Shown one piece after another: positions 44,505 through 52,779 of a DNA stretch of 64,000 bases. The translations under genes were made by a program, and so were the position numbers. Each line of letters starts with the position of its first letter. Position 1 is the first letter of the stretch. The notes under the pieces are model-generated. The model saw only the letters and a list, made by a program, of their open reading frames with translations, had not been told where the DNA came from and ran no database searches. The stretch is taken from positions 1-64,000 of the forward strand of contig JAEEOJ010000077.1 of the NCBI GenBank assembly GCA_016284175.1, in the 5' to 3' direction. The DNA comes from Lachnospiraceae bacterium (GTDB lineage Bacteria > Bacillota > Clostridia > Lachnospirales > Lachnospiraceae).

Positions 44505-45512
44505 ATGGCAAGTAATAACAGGGAAACGATATCTGATAAAAAAATCAATAAAACAAATAAAGCAAAAACAACGGGCATAATAAAAGGAATACTCCCTGCA
44601 GTAATAATTTTTTTCGCAATTGCGGAGCATTTGCTTATCCCAAATAAGCAGGTTGTATCTACAACGGGTGTATACAATAAGGTGTTAATGGCATCACTGA
44701 TTTTAAGCATAGCGGTTTTTATTATTTCTTTGATAAACAAGAAATTCGGGAAAGCGTATTTTTATAAAGCACCTTTTATAGCAGCAGTTTTCCTGTTCCT
44801 TGTTATATGGGATGTGGTGACTTTAAAACTGTCTCTCCTTCCGCTTCCGTTTTTTCCCGGACCGGATAAGGTATTGTATGTATTCGCATCAGATGGAGCA
44901 ATTTTATTAAAATGTGCGCTTTATTCAGTCAGATTATTACTGTGCGGATATCTGCTCGGAGCATCGTTTGGATTGTTCACGGGAACTTTGATCGGATGGA
45001 ATCAAAAGGCGGATTATTGGATAGGTCCTCTCTTAAGGATTATCGGACCGATACCTGCTACGGCATGGATTCCGATTGCGCTCGTAGCTTTTCCGACAAG
45101 CTTCCTGGCAAGTATATTCCTGATTGCACTGGCCGTATGGTTTCCTGTTACGGTAATGACAAGTACGGGAATTCACAATGTACAGAATTCGTATTTTGAA
45201 GTGGCAAAGACTCTCGGAGGCAATCAAAAATTTTTGGTATTTAAGGTAGCAATACCTGCAGCAATGCCTTCCATTTTCATAGGTTTGTTTATGGGTATGG
45301 GAACATCTTTTGCAACACTTATCGCGGCGGAAATGCTTGGAGTAAAAGCGGGACTTGGCTGGTATATTAACTGGTCGCAGGGATGGGCAGAATACAACAA
45401 GGTATACGCTTGTCTGATTGTTTTAGCTCTTATGTTTTCCGGACTTATCAAGTTGTTGTTCTTCGTTAAGGATAAACTTCTCGGATGGCAGAAAGGATTG
45501 ATCAAATGGTAG
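44505..45512 (+). CDS. ABC transporter permease (SsuC/TauC-like)
   Basis: 335 residues. Two or three extra N-terminal hydrophobic segments (about 27-43, 59-75, 85-105) precede the usual permease core. The EAA-type coupling loop YFEVAKTLGGNQKFLVFKVAIPAAMPSIFIGL is at about 228-259. It forms the channel with the binding protein and ATPase on either side. It ends 7 nt inside the ATPase gene. Confidence 0.88.
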   Translation: MASNNRETISDKKINKTNKAKTTGIIKGILPAVIIFFAIAEHLLIPNKQVVSTTGVYNKVLMASLILSIAVFIISLINKKFGKAYFYKAPFIAAVFLFLVIWDVVTLKLSLLPLPFFPGPDKVLYVFASDGAILLKCALYSVRLLLCGYLLGASFGLFTGTLIGWNQKADYWIGPLLRIIGPIPATAWIPIALVAFPTSFLASIFLIALAVWFPVTVMTSTGIHNVQNSYFEVAKTLGGNQKFLVFKVAIPAAMPSIFIGLFMGMGTSFATLIAAEMLGVKAGLGWYINWSQGWAEYNKVYACLIVLALMFSGLIKLLFFVKDKLLGWQKGLIKW

Positions 45513-46297
45513 ACGAAAGAAAAGGAGCATTATCCTTTAGAAATATTCATAAAGAATTCATTGATAACGACGGCAACAAATTTGTTGCATTGGACAATTT
45601 TTCGATGGATATACAACCCGGATCTTTTGTTTCATTGATTGGACCGAGCGGATGCGGAAAATCTACCCTGCTTAGAATGATTGCAGGTCTTGATACTCCC
45701 ACAAACGGAGAGATATTGCTTGATGACGAAAAGATAGACGGAACCAATCATGAACGCGGGCTGGTTTTCCAGCAAGCCAATCTGTTTCCCTGGCTTAATG
45801 TAAGAGAGAACGTGGCAACAGGGTTGGTAGCAAGAAAAGTATATAAAGAAAATAAAGATGAAGTGGATAAATACATAAAACTGGTCGGATTATCCGGTTT
45901 TGAAAAGTCTTATCCTCATCAGTTATCGGGTGGTATGGCACAAAGAGTATCTCTTGTCAGGGTACTGGTTAACAAGCCCAAAGTATTGCTTCTCGATGAG
46001 CCTTTGGGAGCGCTAGATGCTTTTACCAGGATGAATATGCAGGATGAGATACTAAAGATTTGGCGGGAACAAAAAGTAACGGTTATTCTTGTCACGCATG
46101 ATGTTGATGAAGCGGTTTATATGAGTGATACGATCGTTATTCTCTCTTCCAGACCCGGACGTATACAGGAAGTTATCAAATTAAGGCAGAATCGAACCAG
46201 ATCGCGTAATTATCCTGACTTTGTTGATTTAAGAACAAGAATACTTGAAAAACTCAATTTCGCAAGTACGGAAGATACGGCAGGATATTACATTTAA
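45506..46297 (+). CDS. ABC transporter ATP-binding protein (SsuB/TauB-like)
   Basis: About 263 residues. Walker A GPSGCGKST, Q-loop VFQQANLFPW, signature LSGGMAQRVSLVRVL, Walker B VLLLDEPLGALD, H-loop LVTHDVDEAVYMSD. Homologues and the GAAAGG site favour the ATG at 45506, which overlaps the permease stop; an earlier ATG at 45485 is in frame. Confidence 0.9.
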   Translation: MVDERKGALSFRNIHKEFIDNDGNKFVALDNFSMDIQPGSFVSLIGPSGCGKSTLLRMIAGLDTPTNGEILLDDEKIDGTNHERGLVFQQANLFPWLNVRENVATGLVARKVYKENKDEVDKYIKLVGLSGFEKSYPHQLSGGMAQRVSLVRVLVNKPKVLLLDEPLGALDAFTRMNMQDEILKIWREQKVTVILVTHDVDEAVYMSDTIVILSSRPGRIQEVIKLRQNRTRSRNYPDFVDLRTRILEKLNFASTEDTAGYYI

Positions 46298-46360
46298 GGT
46301 GTCAAAAAAAAGGGTAGAAAGGTTATCTGATGTCCAAAAGCCATCGGATAAAAAAGAAAG

Positions 46361-47821
46361 ATGAAAGTAGCAAACAACATTACGGAATTAATTGGAAATA
46401 CACCGCTTGTCAGACTTGAAAAGATTAATCCTTACGGAGCGGAAATATTGGTTAAATTGGAAAGTTTCAATCCTCTCTCGAGTGTAAAAGACAGGGTTGC
46501 GCTTGCAATGATTGAAGAAGCAGAAAAAAGCGGCAAGATTAAACCCGGAGATGTTCTGATTGAGCCCACAAGCGGCAATACGGGAATAGGACTTGCTTAT
46601 GTAAGTGCTGTTAAAGGATATAAGCTTATTCTCACAATGCCCGAAACCATGAGTATCGAACGAAGAAAGATTCTTAAGGCGTTGGGAGCAAAGATTGTGT
46701 TAACCGAGGCATATGACGGTATGGAGGGAGCGGTTGCAAAAGCAAAAGAATTAGCTGCAACAATTCCCAATTCGTTTATTCCTCAGCAGTTTGACAATCC
46801 CGTCAATCCCGAGGCACACAGAAAAACAACGGCAGTAGAGATTCTTAACGATCTTGATGGAGAAGTAGATATCTTTGTTGCCGGAGTAGGTACAGGCGGA
46901 ACGATAACAGGCGTAGGCGAGGTATTGAAAAAGAATAATCCCAATGTAAAAGTAGTAGCTGTAGAGCCGTTTAAATCTGCGGTTCTCTCAGGAGGAATAG
47001 CACAACCTCATCGTATTCAGGGTATAGGAGCAGGCTTTATTCCCAGCATACTCAATACGTCTATTATTGATGAAATACTGACCGTAACCGACGAGGATGC
47101 AAGTGATATAGCTCACAAACTTGCAAAGAATGAGGGTATTCTCGTTGGTATTTCTTCAGCGGCAGCAGTGTGGGCAGCACTTGAATTGGCCAAGAGAGAA
47201 GAGAATAAGGGAAAGAGAATAGTAACGCTTCTTCCTGATTCGGGAGAAAGATATTTAAGTACATGGCTTTACGAAGAATTTGCTGTTAACAATACCGAGA
47301 ACAAGAGATTGAATGACGAGATTATCAGAGATCTTAACAAGGAACTTCCGCCTGCAGTTGCATTGTCTCATGAGTATTTTAAAAACGGATTGTATTGTTC
47401 GGAAGCAATACTTCGAGCATTCAATGAGGTATATAATCTGGGATTTCCTGCAGAATTTTATAAAATATCCACCGGTTTTGGAGCCGGACTCGGAGAGTCG
47501 GGATGCTCTTGCGGTTCCGTGACAGGTGCTGCAATGGTGCTTAGTATTATCACCGGACGAAACGTCAATTATGAGTCGGAAAGACTTGCGTTCTCACTTA
47601 TAAATGAACTTCATGACAGATTCAAAAACAAAAATAAAGCAATCTGTTGTCGTGCTTTAACAAGAAATGTCGTATGGGGAGCAGCAGAACATCATATGTT
47701 ATGTGAGGATTACGTTGTAGATGCTGCACTGATAACAGATGAAATAATCAAAAGAGACCTCAAGGAATTTTTACCCAATCTTGATAAGGGATTTATTGAG
47801 GCTCACGCGGAGGGAAAATAA
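46361..47821 (+). CDS. cysK: Cysteine synthase fused to a C_GCAxxG_C_C-type domain
   Basis: 486 residues; normal CysK is about 310. Residues 1 to about 305 are O-acetylserine sulfhydrylase: IGNTPLVRLEKINPYGAEILVKLE, the PLP Lys in SSVKDRVALAM (about 44), the substrate loop EPTSGNTGIGLAYV, and GTGGTITGVGEVL. Residues about 335-486 are a Cys-rich domain (LYCSEAILRAFNEVYNLG, GAGLGESGCSCGSVTGAAMVL, KAICCRALTR) of the C_GCAxxG_C_C family, thought to be redox or metal related. It makes cysteine from O-acetylserine and sulfide; the extra domain may handle sulfur or sense redox. Confidence 0.88.
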   Translation: MKVANNITELIGNTPLVRLEKINPYGAEILVKLESFNPLSSVKDRVALAMIEEAEKSGKIKPGDVLIEPTSGNTGIGLAYVSAVKGYKLILTMPETMSIERRKILKALGAKIVLTEAYDGMEGAVAKAKELAATIPNSFIPQQFDNPVNPEAHRKTTAVEILNDLDGEVDIFVAGVGTGGTITGVGEVLKKNNPNVKVVAVEPFKSAVLSGGIAQPHRIQGIGAGFIPSILNTSIIDEILTVTDEDASDIAHKLAKNEGILVGISSAAAVWAALELAKREENKGKRIVTLLPDSGERYLSTWLYEEFAVNNTENKRLNDEIIRDLNKELPPAVALSHEYFKNGLYCSEAILRAFNEVYNLGFPAEFYKISTGFGAGLGESGCSCGSVTGAAMVLSIITGRNVNYESERLAFSLINELHDRFKNKNKAICCRALTRNVVWGAAEHHMLCEDYVVDAALITDEIIKRDLKEFLPNLDKGFIEAHAEGK

Positions 47822-48240
47822 TGAATTTTTTTAAGAAGAATGCCGCAGGCATAGCGGAATTATTGATAAGCATTATACTTACTGTCGGTGTATTTACTTT
47901 GTTTAAGGCATGCGGCCTTCACGAAGGCAAGGCAATGGCCTGTCATTGGGCGGAAAATACGGTAAAAGCGCTTGGAATTGCGTTCATCACTTTAAGTGCG
48001 ATTCGTCTGATTGTAAAAGAAGAAGGAGTCAAGAAAGGAATAGCATTGGCATTTGTTCCTCTTTCTGTTCTTACGTTCCTGGTTCCCGGGAAGATTATAT
48101 CTTTATGCATGATGGATACGATGAGATGTCAGACTTCATTCAAGCCGTTCGTAATAGTATTGTCTGTTGTGCTGGCTCTGATTTCCCTGGCTGATGTGGT
48201 TATTCTTTCGCTTGGAAAGAAAAACAATAATAAACAATGA
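47821..48240 (+). CDS. DUF4418 family membrane protein
   Basis: 139 residues, four membrane helices (about 10-30, 47-63, 75-91, 107-132). Two conserved motifs of the family are visible: KAMACHW after helix 1 and DTMRCQTSFKP before helix 4, each with Met-x-Cys, suggesting a thiol or metal site at the outer face. The ATG shares a base with the cysK stop (TAATG), and its stop overlaps the next start by 4 nt. The function is unknown; tight coupling points to work with the ABC transporter encoded next. Confidence 0.8.
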   Translation: MNFFKKNAAGIAELLISIILTVGVFTLFKACGLHEGKAMACHWAENTVKALGIAFITLSAIRLIVKEEGVKKGIALAFVPLSVLTFLVPGKIISLCMMDTMRCQTSFKPFVIVLSVVLALISLADVVILSLGKKNNNKQ

Positions 48241-49436
48241 ATGTTAAAAGACTGATTATCAAAAATATAATTAAAAGACCGGTTAAGACAGCATTGCTAT
48301 CCTCAATGGCATTATTAATGGCTTTCGCAATTCTTGCAGGAGCCAATTTGAGTAAAAGCCTAATAAGAGGGTTAAACAGCATGGAAGCGAGACTTGGAGC
48401 GGATATTATTGTTATTCCGAAAGGTGCAAAGTCCGAAGAGGAACTTAAAAATATCTATTTTAAGGGAACACCGGAAAACTTTTATATGGATAAATCCATT
48501 GTGTCCGATCTTGCCTCAGTTGAGGGAGTGGAGGATTATTCGATTCAGTATTTTTTGGCTTCATCGGTGTCGGATTGCTGCTCTGCGCCTGTGCAAATAG
48601 TAGGGTTTGATCCTGAAAATGATTTTGTGGTTGCTCCCTGGATAAAAGACAATTTCAAGGGTCAACCGGGAAAAGACGAGATAATCGCCGGGAGCAGCCT
48701 TTCTGTTCAAACGGGAGAAAGTCTGAAAATTTATGGAATTGAGTGTTTGGTAGTAGGAAAACTCAGTTCCACCGGCACAGGTCTTGATACTGCGGTGTAT
48801 GCCAACGAAGAGACGATAAAACATCTCATAGAAGCATCAAAAGAAGTGGGACTTAGCATGGTCGGAGAAAAGAGCCCGGACGAGACGGTTTCGGCTGTGT
48901 ATATTAAAGTAAAAAAAGGATATGATATCAGTGTGGTCTCAAGCACGATAAATATAAATTTTAAGGATCGGGTTGAGGCTGTGAGAACAAAGAGCATGAT
49001 ATCCGATACTGTTAAAAGATTGGATGATGTTTCGAAAATCATATACGCCTTGGTGACAGGGATATGGGTGTTTTCAATCATCATTATGGGATTAGTATTT
49101 TCGGTCAGCATCGGCGAGAGAAAGAGTGAATTTGCTCTTCTTCGCGCAATGGGATTTTCCAAAATCAAAATTGTCTCACTAATTTTCACTGAGTCGATGA
49201 TTATATGCTTGATCGGATCGGTTCTTGGAATTGTCCTTTCATTGGTGATTATCATATCATTTGGAAATATGATTGAAGGGTACCTGGGATTGCCTTTTCT
49301 TTTACCGAACTTTTTAAATACGGTTTTATATTCATTTTTGGCACTTTTTATCACGGTACTCACCGGACCGATAACGGCTTCGATATCTACAATGGGCGTA
49401 TGCAGGGAAGACATAGGCAATGCATTAAGAAGGTAG
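48237..49436 (+). CDS. MacB/FtsX-type ABC transporter permease
   Basis: 399 residues: an N-terminal helix (about 17-36), a large extracytoplasmic domain (about 40-265) with a SDCCSAP double Cys near 116, then three helices (about 273-297, 317-345, 360-385). It includes the FtsX loop ERKSEFALLRAMGFSKIKIVSLIFTESM. This class usually does not import nutrients but moves lipids, peptides or heme, or does mechanical work. Confidence 0.87.
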   Translation: MNVKRLIIKNIIKRPVKTALLSSMALLMAFAILAGANLSKSLIRGLNSMEARLGADIIVIPKGAKSEEELKNIYFKGTPENFYMDKSIVSDLASVEGVEDYSIQYFLASSVSDCCSAPVQIVGFDPENDFVVAPWIKDNFKGQPGKDEIIAGSSLSVQTGESLKIYGIECLVVGKLSSTGTGLDTAVYANEETIKHLIEASKEVGLSMVGEKSPDETVSAVYIKVKKGYDISVVSSTININFKDRVEAVRTKSMISDTVKRLDDVSKIIYALVTGIWVFSIIIMGLVFSVSIGERKSEFALLRAMGFSKIKIVSLIFTESMIICLIGSVLGIVLSLVIIISFGNMIEGYLGLPFLLPNFLNTVLYSFLALFITVLTGPITASISTMGVCREDIGNALRR

Positions 49437-49444
49437 AATGGTAT

Positions 49445-50092
49445 ATGATTAAGGTTAATAATGTCAGTAAAAAGTATACGCTAAAAAACAGGGAGATTTT
49501 CGCTCTAAACGATACTTCTCTTTCTATCGAAGACAGCAAACTGGCTGTAATACACGGTAAGTCGGGAAGCGGGAAGACAACTCTTTTGAATATAATGGCA
49601 GGACTGTTGCCTCCCTCAAACGGCAGCATATCGCTTGACGGTGTAGATCCGTATCTGCTTGGAGATAAAGAATTATCTTTATTCAGAAATAAAAATATAG
49701 GATATATCCCTCAGGGAACAAGCGGTGTGAGCAGTCTTACGGTCTTGGAAAATGTGATGCTTCCCGCCAATATATATGGGGTAAATGATATAAAAGAAAA
49801 AGCTGTCAGTCTCTTAAAAGATCTTGGGCTTGAGAATCTTATGGATTCTTATCCTGCTGAGTTATCCGGCGGAGAATTAAGACGTGTCTCAATTGCAAGA
49901 GCGATTATTAATTCACCAAAGATGATATTTGCGGACGAACCCACCAATGACCTTGATAAAGAAAACACCGAATTTGTATTAAAATTACTTAAAGAAAAAA
50001 GCCGTGAGGGAATGAGTGTCGTAATTGTATCCCATGACGAAGCAGCAATGAAGTATGCCGATGATGTTATCCGAATGGGTTCAATTCAATAA
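49445..50092 (+). CDS. ABC ATPase partner of the FtsX-type permease
   Basis: About 215 residues of the LolD/MacB ATPase class. Walker A GKSGSGKTTLLNIMAGL, signature LSGGELRRVSIARAI, Walker B MIFADEPTNDLD, H-loop VVSHDEAA. A longer frame from 49400 lies inside the permease gene; the Met at 49445 starts the ABC fold (MIKVNNVSKKYTL). Last gene of cassette 1, followed by the second guaA-end repeat. Confidence 0.9.
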   Translation: MIKVNNVSKKYTLKNREIFALNDTSLSIEDSKLAVIHGKSGSGKTTLLNIMAGLLPPSNGSISLDGVDPYLLGDKELSLFRNKNIGYIPQGTSGVSSLTVLENVMLPANIYGVNDIKEKAVSLLKDLGLENLMDSYPAELSGGELRRVSIARAIINSPKMIFADEPTNDLDKENTEFVLKLLKEKSREGMSVVIVSHDEAAMKYADDVIRMGSIQ

Positions 50093-50124
50093 TCCATAAC
50101 CCAATTCGCCGAGAAGCTGTTGCT

Positions 50125-50173
50125 ACAATCGAGTGGGAGTAAAGAGGTATTTCCCGCAAGCCCCTATTTGCAG
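50125..50173. repeat. guaA 3'-end attachment-type repeat, copy 2
   Basis: ACAATCGAGTGGGAGTAAAG matches the guaA end exactly; read in the guaA frame, the bases before it give AVATIEWE-stop. TATTTCCCGCAAGCCCCTAT plus TTGCAGG also matches copy 1. The similarity stops at about 50173, where a different terminator arm begins. Confidence 0.85.
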
Positions 50174-50196
50174 GGGTTTGCGGGATTTTTTTTATT
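50152..50196 (+). terminator. Rho-independent terminator in guaA-end copy 2
   Basis: CCCGCAAGCCCC pairs with GGGGTTTGCGGG (one G-U) followed by a run of T's. It ends cassette 1 transcription. Confidence 0.95.
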
Positions 50197-50221
50197 TTCT
50201 GACGGCAAAATGCCTGCAAAA

Positions 50222-50296
50222 TTCCCACTTAATGTATAAAAAAATAAAATTAAAAAAAATAAATAAGTGGGAAATGGCATAATAATGTTATATTAT
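50222..50296 (+). promoter_or_regulatory. Long-spaced inverted repeat and -10 box upstream of the two-component genes
   Basis: TTCCCACTTA (50222-50231) and TAAGTGGGAA (50264-50273) are perfect 10-bp arms around a purely AT-rich 32-bp centre. TATTAT (50291-50296) is a likely -10, which places the right arm over the -35 position. A binding site for the response regulator encoded next is possible. Confidence 0.4.
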
Positions 50297-50362
50297 ACAA
50301 TTGGAGGAAAGAAGATCCCGACAATCGAACGTGATTCGTCTTTTTGACATAAGGGAGGCTTA

Positions 50363-51049
50363 ATGAAAATACAGATAGTTGAAGACGATCTTTCGCTTTG
50401 CGAAGGGGTAGCGATTACGCTTAACGAAAACAATGAATTTTACAAAGAAAATACCAGACATGATGCCAAAGACGGATTTGACAATTACGGCAAGGAACTG
50501 GATATGATTATTCTTGATATCAATCTTCCGGACGGAAGCGGATATGATTATCTTAAATATGTCAGGGAAAGAAGCGACGTTCCGGTTTTGATTCTTACGG
50601 CAAACGATCTGGAAATTGACGAAGTGACGGGACTTACCCTCGGAGCGGATGATTATCTGACCAAGCCTTTCAGTCTTGCTGTTTTAAGAGCAAGGGTAAA
50701 TGCTTTGATAAGAAGAAGCGGTATTGCAAAAGAAACCGAAAAAAGAAGTGAAACGGTATACAGACTTGATGATATGATTTTCGATTTTGACAAAATACTG
50801 TTCAAAAAAGGCAATGAGGATTTGTTTTTCAGCGTTAACGAACAAAAACTGCTGAAACTGTTTCTTGACAATAAAGGTCGGATATTGACCCGCGAAATAC
50901 TTATGGAAAGACTTTGGGGCAATGAAGGCGAATTTGTGGATGAAAATGCACTTTCTGTTACAATAAACAGATTAAGAAGCAAGATAGATTCCGATTCCGA
51001 AAACAGGCACATAAATACCGTTTACGGACAGGGATATCGTTTTGAATAG
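50363..51049 (+). CDS. OmpR-family response regulator
   Basis: 228 residues. Receiver domain with MIILDINLPDGSGYDYL (phospho-Asp about residue 51) and Lys in TKPFSL, then a winged-helix DNA-binding domain (about 130-228) ending INTVYGQGYRFE. It pairs with the kinase encoded 7 nt downstream and probably controls the ABC exporter genes at 52089-55368. GGGAGG precedes the ATG. Confidence 0.93.
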   Translation: MKIQIVEDDLSLCEGVAITLNENNEFYKENTRHDAKDGFDNYGKELDMIILDINLPDGSGYDYLKYVRERSDVPVLILTANDLEIDEVTGLTLGADDYLTKPFSLAVLRARVNALIRRSGIAKETEKRSETVYRLDDMIFDFDKILFKKGNEDLFFSVNEQKLLKLFLDNKGRILTREILMERLWGNEGEFVDENALSVTINRLRSKIDSDSENRHINTVYGQGYRFE

Positions 51050-51056
51050 GAGATAT

Positions 51057-51911
51057 ATGTTAGCCAACAGAACAATCGTAAGACTTGAAGAAATGCTGGA
51101 TGATGCGATTGAAGGTACCTTTGTTGAAGACAAATACGACGAAAGCAGGATGTCGAGGCTCGAAAGCAGATGGAAGGATTTTCTGAGCAACTCGGTTTTG
51201 TCCAATAAGAATCTGGAAACCGAAAGACAGAGACTTGAACAGTTCATTTCCGATATTTCGCATCAGACCAAAACTCCGATGACGAATATCAAAATGTATT
51301 CTACCCTTCTTTCCGAAGAGGTTTCGCGTGGCGAAGATGCATCGCTTGAGAAAATAAGGAATTATTCCTCGGAAATAGAGAAACAGACTTCAAGACTCGA
51401 ATTTTTAATTGAATCTTTAACAAAACTTTCAAGGCTTGAAAACGGAACTCTTTCGTTATCGGCAAAAAAAGAAGATACGAACAAGCTGATACGAACATCG
51501 ATTTCAGCCATAGAGTCAAAAGCGGCATTAAAGAACATTAAAATTATTTTAGGCGACGACAACGGATTAACCTCTTTGTTTGATATGAAATGGACGAATG
51601 AAGCTTTGGTTAACATTCTTGACAATTCTGTAAAATATACCCCCGAAGGCGGAGAAATCAAGGTTTTTACGGAATCGTTCGAGATGTATAATGCCATACA
51701 TGTTGTCGACAGCGGCCCGGGAATAAGCGAGGAAGAAGCGGCCAGAATTTTCGGAAGATTTTACCGCGGAAATGAAGTCAAACAGGAGGAAGGCATCGGT
51801 ATAGGGCTTTATCTTGCCAGAGAAATCATTTCCAAAGAAGAAGGATATATCAAAGTGGTTCCGAACAATAAAAGAAAAGGCGGAGAGATTGTCGTATATT
51901 TAAGAAAATGA
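51057..51911 (+). CDS. Soluble sensor histidine kinase
   Basis: About 284 residues. H-box ISHQTKTPMTNIKMY (His about 68), N-box LVNILDNSVKYTPEGG, G1 VVDSGPGISEEEAARIFGRFYRG and G2 GIGIGLYLAREII. There is no membrane helix: the first about 55 residues are charged and coiled-coil-like. It therefore senses an internal signal or is driven by a partner such as the exporter. The ATG at 51057 follows ATAGGAG; a TTG at 51042 overlaps the regulator stop. Confidence 0.9.
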   Translation: MLANRTIVRLEEMLDDAIEGTFVEDKYDESRMSRLESRWKDFLSNSVLSNKNLETERQRLEQFISDISHQTKTPMTNIKMYSTLLSEEVSRGEDASLEKIRNYSSEIEKQTSRLEFLIESLTKLSRLENGTLSLSAKKEDTNKLIRTSISAIESKAALKNIKIILGDDNGLTSLFDMKWTNEALVNILDNSVKYTPEGGEIKVFTESFEMYNAIHVVDSGPGISEEEAARIFGRFYRGNEVKQEEGIGIGLYLAREIISKEEGYIKVVPNNKRKGGEIVVYLRK

Positions 51912-51918
51912 TGAAATA

Positions 51919-51952
51919 AAACCTCTTTATCGAAAAGATAAGGAGGTTTTTT
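51919..51952 (+). terminator. Terminator whose 3' arm carries AAGGAGG
   Basis: Thirteen-bp stem AAACCTCTTTATC/GATAAGGAGGTTT (one G-U) with a five-base loop and six T's. The 3' arm is also a perfect ribosome site for a 24-codon ORF starting at 51955. Confidence 0.85.
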
Positions 51953-51954
51953 AT

Positions 51955-52029
51955 ATGAAAACGAATATGAAATCCGGAAATCTTTCAAAATTGAAAGAAT
52001 CGGGTAATATTTCAGAAAGAGTCGGCTGA
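51955..52029 (+). CDS. Possible 24-residue peptide ORF
   Basis: ATG 7 nt after AAGGAGG, ending TGA at 52027-52029. It is basic and Ser/Asn-rich (KSGNLSKLKESGNISERVG in the C-terminal part), with no signal peptide. The ribosome site is sequestered in the terminator stem, so translation would require readthrough or opening of the hairpin. It sits between the kinase and the exporter genes. It could be chance. Confidence 0.3.
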   Translation: MKTNMKSGNLSKLKESGNISERVG

Positions 52030-52088
52030 TATGCTTATATTATCAAAATTATAATTCTAAGAATCGGCAAATGCCAAGGAGAACCAAT

Positions 52089-52760
52089 ATGAGTATTTTG
52101 GAAGCAAAAGATTTGAAAAAATATTACGGAAAGGATGAGACTCTTGTAAAAGCGCTTGACGGAGTTTCTTTAAATGTGGAAAAAGGCGAATTCGTCAGTA
52201 TCATCGGAACAAGCGGAAGCGGAAAATCGACACTTCTTCACATGCTTGGCGGACTTGACAATCCCACATCGGGAAAAGTAATCGTTGATGATAAGGATAT
52301 TTCCGACTTGAAAGGCGATGAACTTTGCATATTCAGAAGAAGAAAAATCGGATTTGTATTCCAGAGTTACAACCTTGTTCCTTCAATATCCGTTTATGAA
52401 AATATTGTTCTTCCGATCAAACTTGACGGAAAGAAAGTTGACAAAGAATTTATCGACAATGTCATTGACACGCTCGGATTAAAAGAAAAGGTTAATGTTC
52501 TTCCGTCCAAATTGTCCGGAGGACAACAGCAAAGAGTTGCCATTGCACGTGCTCTTGCGGCAAAACCGGCCATTATTCTTGCGGATGAACCCACAGGCAA
52601 TCTTGACAGCAAGACAAGTCAGGATGTTCTGGGATTGCTTAAAACAACAGGCAGGAAATTTAACCAGACAATCATGATAATCACACATAACGATGAAATA
52701 GCACAAATGGCCGACAGAATCATTCATATCGAAGACGGCAGAATAATCGAAAACAAATAA
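52089..52760 (+). CDS. ABC exporter ATPase (LolD/BceA class)
   Basis: About 223 residues. Walker [19 protein letters not shown]-loop [21 protein letters not shown], signature [16 protein letters not shown], Walker [14 protein letters not shown]-loop [13 protein letters not shown] at 52076-52081 fits the ATG at 52089. It is followed by the permease after 19 nt. Confidence 0.93.
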   Translation: MSILEAKDLKKYYGKDETLVKALDGVSLNVEKGEFVSIIGTSGSGKSTLLHMLGGLDNPTSGKVIVDDKDISDLKGDELCIFRRRKIGFVFQSYNLVPSISVYENIVLPIKLDGKKVDKEFIDNVIDTLGLKEKVNVLPSKLSGGQQQRVAIARALAAKPAIILADEPTGNLDSKTSQDVLGLLKTTGRKFNQTIMIITHNDEIAQMADRIIHIEDGRIIENK

Positions 52761-52779
52761 ATCAATCGAAGGAAAAAAT

